From the NCBI RefSeq assembly GCF_037975245.1, contig NC_092563.1, positions 19,984,094-20,048,093 of the forward strand: 64,000 nt of DNA, written 5' to 3'. This stretch comes from Apostichopus japonicus. Taxonomy: Eukaryota > Echinodermata > Holothuroidea > Aspidochirotida > Stichopodidae. Both the position numbers and the translations under genes were made by a program. The notes below the pieces were generated by a model. That model ran no database searches and was not told where the DNA came from. It saw only the letters and a list, made by a program, of their open reading frames with translations. Shown one piece after another: positions 32,591-45,694 of the stretch; positions within the stretch are counted from its first letter, which is position 1, and each line of letters begins with the position of its first letter.

Positions 32591-35325
32591 TAAAATTAAA
32601 AAATGGCGCTGATCAAGAGCGACACGGTCACTAGAGCTCTCCTGTTTTTAATGTTATTTCATGTCGTCATTTCATCTGTATCGTCCACTTTCCTGCAATA
32701 TTCCAGAGAGGATTTATTACGATTACGCCAGGATCCTTTCTCGCAATTCGACGGTTGCGGACTCAATGAAAGTCAATTTTCTGTGGACTGGCCAACCGAT
32801 GCCCCTTGGAATGAGCCTAAGCCTAACGTAAAGCCTACACGTAAGCGGGGCAGGAGAGGTGGCAAACTAGTAAAACTTCGTCGCAGACATCAGAACACTC
32901 CAGTACCCAGTATTATCGTAGTGAACGTGCAGAGACTTTTCAACAAGACCGGTGAGTTATTTTCGAGAATCGCAAACTTCCGTGGTTATGCCGACTGCAA
33001 TGTGTTTTGTTTAACTGAAACCTGGTACACCACAGATCACCTCGAGCTGGTATCGGTAACTCTGATCACAACACAGTGCTACTTATCCCTATTTACAAAC
33101 AAGAGTTGAAGATAACGAAGCCAGTGAAAAGAACGGTCAAAGTGTGGACTCGGGAAGCGATCGATAAACTACAGGATTGTTTTGATGACACGAATTGGGA
33201 TTTGTTCAAAGAGGATAATGATTTGCATTCATTCACAAATACGGTGACCGCGTACATCAATTTCTGCCAGGACATTTGTATACCAACTAAGACTGTCACA
33301 CAATACCCAAACAACAAACCGTGGTGTGACAAAGCTGTCAAAGTAAAAATAAAGGCCAAGGATGAAGCTTATCGGACTAAGACCACTGGACCCAGATAGA
33401 TACCAACTCGCCATGTCTGACCTCAAGAGAGCCATTAGGAACGCGAAAAGAGCACAAAAGGAACTGATTGAGCAAAAGTTTGATACTGTTAACCCGAGAG
33501 AAGCATGGGCGAACACCGGGGAGATTACCAACTACAAAGGGGTGAAGAGGTCAGCGGATAGTGATGATGCAGAGCTGCCAGACAAGCTTAACGAATTTTA
33601 TACCCGGTTCGACAAAGATAATAACAGCAAACCATCTCCAGCCAACAACACAAATGTCACCGCGCCATTTTTCATCGATGTGACCTCGGTGAGGAACAAT
33701 TTCAAACGACTCAACGAACGGAAAGCGCCAGGACCCGATGGCATCACTCCAAAACTGCTCAAAATTTGCGCCGAACAACTTGCTGGCGTCTACACTGACA
33801 TATTCAATTGGTCGCTGAGCACGTCAGAGGTACCCCGGTCATTCAAAGATGCCACCATAGTACCCATCCCAAAGAAGGACAAAGTATCTGGCTTGAACGA
33901 CTATCGACCGGTCGCGCTTACATCTGTACCGATGAAAACATTTGAACGTTTTATCCTTTCTTTTAGCATATCACTTTTACCCGACCGTTTTGATCACTCG
34001 CAATTCGCCTATCGCACGAACAGATCGGTTGAAGACGCTATTTCTATATGGTTACATGGGACCCTGGCTCACCTGGAGAGGGAGTGTTCCTACGCTCGGG
34101 TACTTTTTATCGATTATAGCTCAGCTTTTAACAGTATTATTCCTTCACAGTTACATTTTAAATTATTGGAACATTTTAAATTCCCTCCTTCAATTTGTAA
34201 TTGGATCCTGGATTTCCTTCTGGAACGCAAATAGACTGTGAGGGTCGGTAACAATTATTCAGCGGCTGTCGTTCTCAACACGGGCACCCCACAGGGGTGT
34301 GTACTTTCGCCACTGATGTACTCCCTGTTCACACATGATTGTGCAGCCGTCCACCCAAACTCGCGGATCATCAACTTTGCAGACGACACCACAGTGACTG
34401 GCCTGATCACAGATGACGATGAAAGCCACTACCGTGATGAGGTAAACCTTCTAAACAAAAACACAAAGGACCATCTGATCATAAATGGTTCTGTTGTAGA
34501 GCAGGTGCACACATTCAAATTATTAGGCACATTCATTATGGAAAATTTGTCTTGGAATGAAAATTCACATGAAATATTGAAGAAGGGACGTCAGAGACTA
34601 TTCCTTTTACGGACTCTTAAATCTTATGGTGTTAGTAATCTTATTTCAGTGAATTTCTATCGTGCAATTATGGAGAGTATTTTAACAACAAACATTTTAG
34701 TCTGGTTAAGTCGTGTGAGTCAGAGGGATCTAGGGAAACTTATCAGGAGTACTGAGCGTATAATTGGCACTAGTCTACCGTCCCTCCATTCACTATATCA
34801 GGAGCGAGTACTGAGGCGTGTAGATTGTATTATGAAAGATCATTCCCACCCAACATTTGTGCATTTCAATGTCCTTCCCTCAGGAAATAGATTACTAGCT
34901 TTTAGAGGTTCAAAGCGTTTTACCAACAGTTTTTATCCATCTGCAGTGAAGATTTTCAATGCGCATCATAGTCCCTAACTTATTTATCACTCCCTGTATC
35001 TTATGTCTTATTTGTTCTGAATACTCTTTTATTTGAATTAGCGCTCTGTTTATCGTACAAGTATACATTATATGGTTCATGCCGTACATATTTCTCATCA
35101 TTCGTACTTTTTTAAATCGTCACTTTTATCGCAATGTTTTTATACCATTGTTGATAGCCTACCGGTATTTATTACTCATGCAATATCAATTTTTATATGT
35201 GTTTCATCGTTATGTGTTTCAATTTCATGTCTGTTTTAGAGCTCTTGTGTTTGAACAATTTCCATTGTATTTTTTATGCATGTGGCTGAATAAATCATCT
35301 ATCATCTATATATCTATAAAGTTAA
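32591..35325 (+). pseudogene. Rex/L2-like LINE, nearly full length but broken, nested in the family D LINE
   Basis: A leader frame (32603-33106) holds a hydrophobic start, a basic KRGRRGGK block and the endonuclease opening IIVVNVQRLFNK and CLTETW. The rest of the endonuclease is largely deleted and the frame resumes at GNSDHNTVLLIPI. The RT frame at 33362-34234 carries RKAPGPDGITPKLLK, NDYRPVALTSV, and VLFIDYSSAFNSI, ends at a TAG that replaces Gln, and continues at 34238-34978 with TPQGCVLSPLMYSLFTHDC, NFADDTTVTGLI, a deletion of the following thumb region and the C-terminal SFYPSAVKIFN. The 3' tail is an ATCT-type repeat near 35292-35325. The FADD catalytic motif is kept but the copy is dead. 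Confidence 0.88.
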
Positions 35326-35673
35326 AAATACGATTATACATAAGCCTTTCAACTATTTTGGGAAAAAAAAACATGATAATAATGATAAAGGTCGATAATT
35401 TTCAAAGTTTTCTGAATCTTCTTTCTTAAAGACAGGGATGACCTAGGCAATTTTTACCATATCAGGAAAAATACCGGTATTGAACGACAAATTGCAAATA
35501 TGGGTTAATGGTTTGGTAATAAATAGGATAACTTGTCTTACACTACCAGGCCTAAAATCATCGTATCCAGCTGCTTTATCGGGTTTCATGCAAGAGGTGG
35601 CTGTTTTTAACAACTCCTCCTCACTGACAGGATGAGAAAAACATGGAGAATGGAGAACATGGAGAGAAAACAT
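35326..35673 (-). pseudogene. Family D LINE, pre-RT and first RT motif
   Basis: The minus strand reads EEELLKTATSCMKPDKAAGYDDF, split here as SEEELLKTATSCMKPDKAAG and YDDFRPG, then PLTHICNLSFNTGIFPD, and in a second frame ENYRPLSLLS, SKIVERLMYNRIFNF. The protein then breaks exactly at the inserted Rex/L2-like LINE and resumes at 32590. Some 30 residues expected between the two halves are absent, which suggests a small target deletion at insertion. Confidence 0.8.
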
Positions 35674-35689
35674 GGAAACATGGAGAAAA

Positions 35690-36190
35690 CATGATTATTT
35701 CTTTCTTGAAGTTCGTTAAATCGCTTGATTTTTTTGGGAACATTTTGGAAAGCTTAATGCAGAGGTTGAAACTAAGAAGAAGTGGATAAATGTGCATAAT
35801 CATTACTATGACAAGAGCACCAATGGTGCAGTAGTTGATAATATAGCAGTATCATTGAACACAAAATAATAGTGCGGTTAGTATCGTAGAAGTTGGTTTA
35901 TTGATGGGCAGAAGTTTAGCTGTACGGCAAGAATGGTTTTAGTACTGTAAAACGTTATTAGTTTGTTATTGACGGCTAGAAGTGTAGCTGTAAAGTTGGA
36001 ATGGTGTCTGTACTATACAAAGTTACCAAAGGTGAGATGTTAAGGTAGGAATGGTGTTAAGACTGTACACGGTGGCCAGAAATTTGTAGCGATAGAGGCA
36101 GTATGTTATTTTAAGTATGTTAAGAATTGAAGATGAAAAGGATGGAATTGTGTTAGTAATGTTTTATGCTTGTAGTGCTGTTTATGTTGG
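35690..36190. other. No gene seen; imperfect internal repetition
   Basis: Words around GAAGTGTAGCTGTA and GGAATGGTGT recur a few times at uneven spacing between about 35890 and 36090, suggesting an old minisatellite. A short ACATGGAGA-type repeat lies at about 35640-35690. Confidence 0.4.
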
Positions 36191-36521
36191 CAAGAGTTTT
36201 AGATTTAAAGGTTAGGACTAATGTATGTATTTATGATGGAAGTGTGTTTTTCTGTGGTTGGGGTTATAGTTTTGAGAATAAAATAGTCATCAGTCGGAAT
36301 CTGTATCGAGAACTTTGTCAAAGGTTTTGTTTCAAGGACATTATATGTTTGTCTTGAATAGTGGCTGTAGCTGATATTGGCATTTCTTCATCCAACCCTG
36401 CGATATTGTCGTTGATGAGGGATGCATACGGCAGCATTAGTAGTTTCTTCAATGTCTCTTCTATGGATTTATATTCCACTGTGTCATGATCAGTTGAGCA
36501 GAGTAATAGGAATGTTTTGTC

Positions 36522-37013
36522 TAGGGATGCACCGGATCAAAAATTTTGATCCGGCCGGAACCGGATTTTGCCGGATAGTAGCCTACATGAAATCCGGCCG
36601 GATAAAATCCGGCCTGAACCGGATTTTTTCATTACACAAAAATAAGAAGTAGAAGTATGAAACAAGGAGCAAATCTTAAGTGATGTATACGCATATTATA
36701 AAGAAGGTGAATTTAAGACCCCATTTATGAGATTAAATATGACTTGAAGTGGTGGTGTAATCTACATTCTTTAATAAAATAACTACAATATAATTGTTGA
36801 CAAGCTTGATACAGTATGTAAATTTGTTTGCTGGAAAAATACTGCATACCCTACCTATGAAGTTTGTTGTAAAACGGGAAAATTCAGGATAAAAACGGAT
36901 AATTCAGGCCAGATTTTGAAAAAGATCCGGCCGGATTTTGAATATTTCCGGCCGGAGCCGGAACCGGATAATTTCTCACTATCCGGCCGGATAGTCCATC
37001 CGGTGCATCCCTA
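36522..37013. mobile_element. hAT-type MITE rich in CCGGCCGG, second copy
   Basis: It has the same termini and the same flanking GTTTTGTC duplications (36514-36521 and 37014-37021) as the element at 8110-8813, so it was copied with its surroundings. About 210 bp of the interior are missing here. Confidence 0.9.
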
Positions 37014-37268
37014 GTTTTGTCTTCAACAGTGTACCCAGTGATATTTAGGGGGTCTCTAATGCAGGTGTTGGTTTTACCTGTGAAGAGAAATGAATCGTTT
37101 ATGAATAAATGATTTTAGGAAAGCATGGATATGTAGTACATTATCATTTCATGTTTGAGCAATTTTGAGGCAGAGAGGTGCACAGGAATGCATTGCTATA
37201 AGGAGCCTTGATTTTGTTTTGATCTTAAGTGTTTACATAATTATTTATGCAGTGCCTTAGCTAGAGTT

Positions 37269-38100
37269 TTTTTTTTTTTCTCCTGTTTATTTCTTCGACA
37301 GTATATATACAAAAACATACAATGTCAAATGTTAATTTGTTGTTACACAATAATTAATCGAGAATGAAGCTGTTTTTTAAGTCATCATATAAATAGCGTT
37401 TCTTACAGTACTGTTGAACTTTTACAGCAAACTTAAACTTATAAAAGAATGTTTCCGTGTCTAGTTGTACATTCCTTCTTGAGCAATCAGAAATATAAAT
37501 CTTCATATGTAAAATCAGAAAATTATATGGACTATATTCCTGATATAGAAAACCAAAGAAAATATCTTCTTTCGAAAAGAAAAACTGCTTGTTCAATAGT
37601 CGTCTCTCAATATCTAAAATAAAATAGGAGACCAGGCTACAATCCCAAAAGAGGTGTTCAATAGTCTCCTCATGTAGTTTACAAAAAGAACATTTTGGCG
37701 AGTCTACCATATTCATTTTAAAAAGCAATTTCTTAGTAGGGATAATTCTATGCAAACATTTGAACTGAAAATATTGCAAACGTGCTTCAGTAATACTCTT
37801 GTATGGCATCCTAAACAACATCGCCCACTGCTCAGATTCAAAAGAATAAACAGTGTTCCACTTATTAAGTGAGGTGGGCAAAGAGGTTACCCCTTTTAGA
37901 AAAACCGGATAAAGTATGTGGGAAACGGAATAATTACCCATAATTTTCTCAAGTAAGAGTTCACTGACAGTAGGGTTATTATCGGTATCCTGTAAGCCGA
38001 TTTTCCAATGACGAGGAATCGCTTTAATTAAACCCCCGTAGTGAATAAACGAAAAATTACCAATATTGTAGGTTCTAACAAAAGTAAGGAAATCAAGAGG
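37269..38100 (-). mobile_element. 5'-truncated L1-like LINE with 13-bp target duplication
   Basis: The block is absent from the paralogous site at about 9056-9066. It is flanked by the 13-bp duplication CTTAGCTAGAGTT at 37256-37268 and 38101-38113, and starts with a T-run that is its poly(A) tail on the minus strand. The minus-strand frame from 38100 to the stop at 37354 encodes the C-terminal about 250 residues of an L1-like ORF2, including FKCLHRIIPTKKLLFKMN and a zinc-binding CSFC...H...WDC motif. The open frame continues by chance into host sequence up to 38295; that part is not element. Frame intact and clean duplication point to a recent insertion. Confidence 0.92.
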
Positions 38101-38595
38101 CTTAGCTAGAGTTAAATCCTTTAATATTGTGAAATTATTCGGACTATATTCAAACAATGGTCTTTTATGACACCTAAATGATCTTTTGAACGCAAGTTCT
38201 TGTACACGGACAGTTAAATAGACAGTGTGTATGGACAGACAGGTAGACATACCAACAGAGAGACACGTGCAGAGAGAGTGGTAGTTGTTATGCACAATAA
38301 CAACTCACACTAGCATATTATCAAGCCTCAATTTGAAGAAAATTAATGGTCGTCCTTTGGAGAGCTTGTGTCTTGTTTGGTTGCCCAAAGTATACATTTG
38401 TTGTTGAAGAGGACATTCTAAATGTTTTCACTTTGTTCAATAATTCCTTCTGTTTTGTTTTCAGGAAAATGAGTTGTCAGAAATACATGAAACAGTTTCT
38501 GTTTTGTTGTCCATCACCTATCTACAATATTTGAGGCAAATGGATGATCATCAAATGGAGCCTTGACTTAACTTGTGTGACAAGTATGAACACTG

Positions 38596-41500
38596 AGGAC
38601 CCAAAACACGTCACGCTCTCGAGCGCAACCAAACGCGCCACGACAGCAGCTGATATAAATCTATGTTCGTTCCTAATACTTAAAGTTCCAGAGACCGTAT
38701 GAGATCGCTGCAAAAGCAAACTGCCGTGGTCGGGTCTCGAGCCCAGGACCCAAAACACGACACGCTCTCGAGCGCAACCAACCGCGCCACGACAGCAGCT
38801 GATATAAATCTATGTTCGTTCCTAATACTTAAAGTTCCAGATACCGTATGAGATCGCTGCAAAAGCAAACTGCCGTGGCCGGGTCTCGAGCCCAGGACCC
38901 AAAACACGTCACGCTCTCGAGCGCAACCAACCGCGCCACGACAGCAGCTGATATAAATCTATGTTCGTTCCTAATAGTTAAAGTTCCAGAGACCGTATGA
39001 GATCGCTGCAAAAGCAAACTGCCGTGGCCGGGTCTCGAGCCCAGGACCCAAACCACGTCACGCTCTCGAGCGCAACCAACCGCGCCACGACAGCAGCTGA
39101 TATAAATCTATGTTCGTTCCTAATACTTAAAGTTCCAGAGACCCTATGAGATCGCTGCAAAAGCAAACTGCCGTGGCCGGGTCTCGAGCCCAGGAACCAA
39201 AACACGTCACGCTCTCGAGCGCAACCAACCGCGCCACGACAGCAGCTGATATAAATCTATGTTCGTTCCTAATACTTAAAGTTCCAGAGACCGTATGAGA
39301 TCGTTGCAAAAGCAAACTGCCGTGGTCGGGTCTCGAGCCCAGGACCCAAAACACGTCACGCTCTCGAGCGCAACCAACCGCGCCACGACAGCAGCTGATA
39401 TAAATCTATGTTCGTTCCTAATACTTAAAGTTCCAGAGACCGTATGAGATCGCTGCAAAAGCAAACTGCCGTGGTCGGGTCTCGAGCCCAGGACCCAAAA
39501 CACGTCACGCTCTCGAGCGCAACCAACCGCGCCACGACAGCAGCTGATATAAATCTATGTTCGTTCCTAATATTTAAAGTTCCAGAGACCCTATGAGATC
39601 GCTGCAAAAGCAAACTGCCGTGGTCGGGTCTCGAGCCCAGGACCCAAAACACGTCACGTTCTCGAGCGCAACCAACCGCGCCACGACAGCAGCTGATATA
39701 AATCTATGTTCGTTCCTAATACTTAAAGTTCCAGAGACCCTATGAGATCGCTGCAAAAGCAAACTGCCGTGGCCGGGTCTCGAGCCCAGGACCCAAAACA
39801 CGTCACGCTCTCGAGCGCAACCAACCGCGCCACGACAGCAGCTGATATAAATCTATGTTCGTCCTAATGCTTAAAGTTCCAGAGACCGTATGAGATCGCT
39901 GCAAAAGCAAACTGCCGTGGTCGGGTCTCGAGCCCAGAACCCAAAACACGTCACGCTCTCGAGCGCAACCAGCCGCGCCACGACAGCAGCTGATATAAAT
40001 CTATGTTCGTTCCTAATACTTAAAGTTCCAGAGACCCTATGAGATCGCTGCAAAAGCAAACTGCCGTGGCCGGGTCTCGAGCCCAGGACCCAAAACACGT
40101 CACGCTCTCGAGCGCAACCAACCGCGCCACGACAGCAGCTGATATAAATCTATGTTGGTTCCTAATACTTAAAGTTCCAGAGACCGTATGAGATCGCTGC
40201 AAAAGCAAACTGCCGTGGTCGGGTCTCGAGCCCAGGACCCAAAACACGTCACGCTCTCGAGCGCAACCAACCGCGCCACGACAGCAGCTGATATAAATCT
40301 ATGTTCGTTCCTAATACTTAAAGTTCCAGAGACCCTATGAGATCGCTGCAAAAGCAATCTGCCGTGGTCGGGTCTCGAGCCCAGGACCCAAAACACGTCA
40401 CGCTCTCGAGCGCAACCAACCGCGCCACGACAGCAGCTGATATAAATCTATGTTCGTTCCTAATACTTAAAGTTCCAGAGACCGTATGAGATCGCTGCAA
40501 AAGCAAACTGCCGTGGCCGGGTCTCGAGCCCAGGACCCAAAACACGTCACGCTCTCGAGCGCAACCAACCGCGCCACGACAGCAGCTGATATAAATCTAT
40601 GTTCGTTCCTTATGCTTCAAGTTCCAGAGACCGTATGAGATCGCTGCAAAAGCAAACTGCCGTGGCCGGGTCTCGAGCCCAGGACCCAAAACACGTCACG
40701 CTCTCGAGCGCAACCAACCGCGCCACGACAGCAGCTGATATAAATCTATGTTCGTTCCTAATACTTAAAGTCCCAGAGACCCTATGAGATCGCTGCAAAA
40801 GCAAACTGCCGTGGCCGGGTCTCGAGCCCAGGACCCAAAACACGTCACGCTCTCGAGCGCAACCAACCGCGCCACGACAGCAGCTGATATAAATCTATGT
40901 TCGTTCCTAATACTTAAAGTCCCAGAGACCCTATGAGATCGCTGCAAAAGCAAACTGCCGTGGCCTGGTCTCGAGCCCAGGACCCAAAACACGTCGAGCT
41001 CTCGAGCGCAACCAAACGCGCCACGACAGCAGCTGATATAAATCTATGTTCGTTCCTAATACTTAAAGTTCCAGAGACCCTATGAGATCGCTGCAAAAGC
41101 AAACTGCCGTGGCCGGGTCTCGAGCCCAGGACCCAAAACACGTCACGCTCTCGAGCGCAACCAACCGCGCCACGACAGCAGCTGATATAAATCTATGTTC
41201 GTTCCTAATACTTAAAGTTCCAGAGACCCTATGAGATCGCTGCAAAAGCAAACTGCCGTGGCCGGGTCTCGAGCCCAGGACCCAAAACACGTCACGCTCT
41301 CGAGCGCAACCAACCGCGCCACGACAGCAGCTGATATAAATCTATGTTGGTTCCTAATACTTAAAGTTCCAGAGACCGTATGAGATCGCTGCAAAAGCAA
41401 ACTGCCGTGGTCGGGTCTCGAGCCCAGGACCCAAAACACGTCACGCTCTCGAGCGCAACCAACCGCGCCACGACAGCAGCTGATATAAATCTATGTTCGT

Positions 41501-43173
41501 TCCTAATACTTAAAGTTCCAGAGACCCTATGAGATCGCTGCAAAAGCAAACTGCCGTGGCCGGGTCTCGAGCCCAGGACCCAAAACACGTCACGCTCTCG
41601 AGCGCAACCAACCGCGCCACGACAGCAGCTGATATAAATCTATGTTCGTTCCTAATACTTAAAGTTCCAGAGACCGTATGAGATCGCTGCAAAAGCAAAC
41701 TGCCGTGGCCGGGTCTCGAGCCCAGGACCCAAAACACGTCACGCTCTCGAGCGCAACCAACCGCGCCACGACAGCAGCTGATATAAATCTATGTTGGTTC
41801 CTAATACTTAAAGTTCCAGAGACCGTATGAGATCGCTGCAAAAGCAAACTGCCGTGGTCGGGTCTCGAGCCCAGGAACCAAAACACGTCACGCTCTCGAG
41901 CGCAACCAACCGCGCCACGACAGCAGCTGATATAAATCTATGTTGGTTCCTAATACTTAAAGTTCCAGAGACCCTATGAGATCGCTGCAAAAGCAAACTG
42001 CCGTGGTCGGGTCTCGAGCCCAGGACCCAAAACACGTCACGCTCTCGAGCGCAACCAACCGCGCCACGACAGCAGCTGATATAAATCTATGTTCGTTCCT
42101 AATACTTAAAGTTCCAGAGACCCTATGAGATCGCTGCAAAAGCAATCTGCCGTGGTCGGGTCTCGAGCCCAGGACCCAAAACACGTCACGCTCTCGAGCG
42201 CAACCAACCGCGCCACGACAGCAGCTGATATAAATCTATGTTGGTTCCTAATACTTAAAGTTCCAGAGACCGTATGAGATCGCTGCAAAAGCAAACTGCC
42301 GTGGCCGGGTCTCGAGCCCAGGACCCAAAACACGTCACGCTCTCGAGCGCAACCAGCCGCGCCACGACAGCAGCTGATATAAATCTATGTTCGTTCCTAA
42401 TGCTTAAAGTTCCACAGACCTTATGAGATCGCTGCAAAAGCAAACTGCCGTGGCCGGGTCTCGAGCCCAGGACCCAAAACACGTCACGCTCTCGAGCGCA
42501 ACCAACCGCGCCACGACAGCAGCTGATATAAATCTATGTTCGTTCCTTATGCTTAAAGTTCCACAGACCCTATGAGATCGCTGCAAAAGCAAACTGCCGT
42601 GGCCGGGTCTCGAGCCCAGGACCCAAAACACGTCACGCTCTCGAGCGCAACCAACCGCGCCACGACAGCAGCTGATATAAATCTATGTTCGTTCCTAATA
42701 CTTAAAGTTCCAAAGACCGTATGAGATCGCTGCAAAAGCAAACTGCCGTGGCCGGGTCTCGAGCCCAGTAACCAAAACACGTCACGCTCTCGAGCGCAAC
42801 CAACCGCGCCACGACAGCAGCTGATATAAATCTATGTTCGTTCCTTATGCTTAAAGTTCCAGAGACCCTATGAGATCGCTGCAAAAGCAAACTGCCGTGG
42901 CCGGGTCTCGAGCCCAGGACCCAAAACACGTCACGCTCTCGAGCGCAACCAACCGCGCCACGACAGCAGCTGATATAAATCTATGTTCGTTCCTAATACT
43001 TAAAGTTCCAGAGACCCTATGAGATCGCTGCAAAAGCAAACTGCCGTGGCCGGGTCTCCAGCCCAGGACCCAAAACACGTCACGCTCTCGAGCGCAACCA
43101 ACCGCGCCACGACAGCAGCTCATATAAATCTATGTTGGTTCCTAATACTTAAAGTTCCAGAGACCGTATGAGA
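38596..43173 (-). repeat. 149-bp tRNA-derived satellite, array 1 (about 31 units)
   Basis: Units repeat head to tail every 149 bp with few substitutions; one unit near 39863 lacks a T. Each unit contains two XhoI sites (CTCGAG), one in the B-box-like GGGTCTCGAGCCC and one in CTCTCGAGCGC. On the minus strand each unit has an A box TGGCGCGGTTGG and a B box GGCTCGAGACC. Strand is given as minus because the tRNA-like unit reads that way. Overlapping 75-residue open frames in each unit follow from the repeat and are not genes. Confidence 0.97.
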
Positions 43174-44350
43174 CCGATAGTTATATATCTAATCGGTATC
43201 AATATATCTCTTACAAAAACTCTCATTCTCATCTTTCAGAAATTCAATGTGGTGTTCCACAAGGCTCAATTCTAGGCCCTTTACTGTTTATTATATATAT
43301 CAATGACATCTGCCACGTATCAGAAATCGCAAACATTACGTTATTTGCCGACGACACAAATATTTTTTTCGAATCAAATGAAAATGAAAATTTATTTCAT
43401 ATTAAAGTGTCTTCTGAATTGAATAAATTTAACGACTGGTTTGCCTCTAATAAGCTATCGCTTAACATTGGCAAAACGAATTATATCGTTTTTAATACAT
43501 CCCGAAATTTTAGCTGGGATAAAGATATTTTTATGGGAGGTAAAATTCTCAAAGAGGTATTTTCTAATAAATTCTTAGGTGTACATATTGATCATAAACT
43601 TTCATGGGGTGATCATATTTCCATAGTATGCAAGAAAGTTGCAAAGAATATAGGAATATTATCGAAATTGAAACACTACCTGCCACAACACATATTAAAG
43701 ACACTTTATCAAACTTTAGTGGTCCCACATTTTTCTTATTGCTCGATAATTTGGTCTGGTACACGTGATACTAATCTTAAGCCACTTATTATATTACAAA
43801 AGAAAGCTGTCCGCCACATATCACATGCTGCACCACGTGATCACACCAACCTTCTATTCAAGGATCTGAATGTATTGAAAATTAATGACATAATACGTGT
43901 AAATCTTGCCACCTTCACTTATAAGGCTTGGAATGGACTCCTACCTAATGCATTTCATAATTATTTAATCAGTAACTGGGATATACATCACCACAACACA
44001 AGACATGCAAATCATGCGCATTATCACAACACGAATACCTCAACAGGAATGTTAAGCCTCAGAAATCGAGCAATAAAAACCTGGAATTCTATTACTGACA
44101 TTATTAAAAATAAATTATCGTGTAGGACATTTAGAAAATGTTATATTAAAGAAATAATTGCATCATATTAATTAAAATATCATATAATTGATTTATTGTC
44201 GAAACGCTTAATTTGATCTTTAATTTTTTTCTTCTCTTTTCTTTCTTCAGGGAGTCTTCTACATTGTTAAGCTATTGTATGGTTTATAGAAGACTTCCTT
44301 TCACCTTGTATATTTGCACGTGAAAAAAACAAATAAATCAAATCAAATCA
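43174..44350 (+). mobile_element. Jockey/CR1-like LINE 3' fragment inside the satellite, copy 1
   Basis: The plus-strand frame is open from about 43174 to the stop at 44169-44171 (about 330 residues). It reads DSYISNRYQYISYKNS, CGVPQGSILGPLLFIIY, LFADDTNIFFES, WFASNKLSLNIGKTNYIVF, FLGVHIDHKLSWGDHI, AAPRDHTNLLFKDLN and ends KEIIASY. So the second half of the RT, with FADD, and the C-terminal domain are intact, while endonuclease and the RT N-terminal half are lost. The tail is an AAATC-type repeat at 44331-44350. It directly abuts satellite on both sides. Its twin 2,521 bp downstream differs at only about four positions. Confidence 0.92.
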
Positions 44351-45694
44351 AGATCGCTGCAAAAGCAAACTGCCGTGGTCGGGTCTCGAGCCCAGGACCC
44401 AAAACACGTCACGCTCTCGAGCGCAACCAACCGCGCCACGACAGCAGCTGATATAAATCTATGTTCGTTCCTAATACTTAAAGTCCCAGAGACCCTATGA
44501 GATCGCTGCAAAAGCAAACTGCCGTGGCCGGGTCTCGAGCCCAGGACCCAAAACACGTCACGCTCTCGAGCGCAACCAACCGCGCCACGACAGCAGCTGA
44601 TATAAATCTATGTTCGTTCCTAATACTTAAAGTTCCAGAGACCGTATGAGATCGCTGCAAAAGCAAACTGCCGTGGTCGGGTCTCGAGCCCAGGACCCAA
44701 AACACGTCACGCTCTCGAGCGCAACCAACCGCGCCACGACAGCAGCTGATATAAATCTATGTTGGTTCCTAATACTTAAAGTTCCAGAGACCCTATGAGA
44801 TCGCTGCAAAAGCAAACTGCCGTGGTCGGGTCTCGAGCCCAGGACCCAAAACACGTCACTCTCTCGAGCGCAACCAACCGCGCCCTGACAGCAGCTGATA
44901 TAAATCTATGTTCGTTCCTAATACTTAAAGTTCCAGAGACCCTATGAGATCGCTGCAAAAGCAATCTGCCGTGGTCGGGTCTCGAGCCCAGGACCCAAAA
45001 CACGTCACGCTCTCGAGCGCAACCAACCGCGCCACGACAGCAGCTGATATAAATCTATGTTCGTTCCTAATACTTAAAGTTCCAGAGACCCTATGAGATC
45101 GCTGCAAAAGCAAACTGCCGTGGCCGGGTCTCGAGCCCAGGACACAAAACACGTCACGCTCTCGAGCGCAACCAGCCGCGCCACGACAGCAGCTGATATA
45201 AATCTATGTTCGTTCCTAATGCTTAAAGTTCCACAGACCCTATGAGATCGCTGCAAAAGCAAACTGCCGTGGCCGGGTCTCGAGCCCAGGACCCAAAACA
45301 CGTCACGCTCTCGAGCGCAACCAACCGCGCCACGACAGCAGCTGATATAAATCTATGTTCGTTCCTTATGCTTAAAGTTCCACAGACCCTATGAGATCGC
45401 TGCAAAAGCAAACTGCCGTGGTCGGGTCTCGAGCCCAGGACCCAAAACACGTCACGCTCTCGAGCGCAACCAACCGCGCCACGACAGCAGCTGATATAAA
45501 TCTATGTTCGTTCCTAATACTTAAAGTTCCAGAGACCCTATGAGATCGCTGCAAAAGCAAACTGCCGTGGCCGGGTCTCCAGCCCAGGACCCAAAACACG
45601 TCACGCTCTCGAGCGCAACCAACCGCGCCACGACAGCAGCTCATATAAATCTATGTTGGTTCCTAATACTTAAAGTTCCAGAGACCGTATGAGA
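44351..45694 (-). repeat. 149-bp satellite, array 2 (9 units)
   Basis: Nine units of the same satellite in the same orientation between the two LINE fragment copies. Together with a LINE fragment they form the 2,521-bp duplicated unit. The last complete unit has the private changes TCTCCAG and AGCTCATAT, also present in the last unit before the first LINE copy. Confidence 0.97.

Larger units (their letters stand above)
36193..38594. repeat. Segmental duplication B, copy 2, truncated by the satellite array
   Basis: Partner of 7783-9537 in the same orientation. It includes the hAT-type element at 36522-37013 and a LINE insertion at 37269-38100 that copy 1 lacks. Similarity ends at GTATGAACACTGA, where the 149-bp satellite begins without spacer. 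Confidence 0.85.

Noticed and set aside
38101-38295. N-terminal 65 residues of the open frame at 37354-38295
   Set aside because: They lie outside the LINE target duplication and are host sequence read through by chance.
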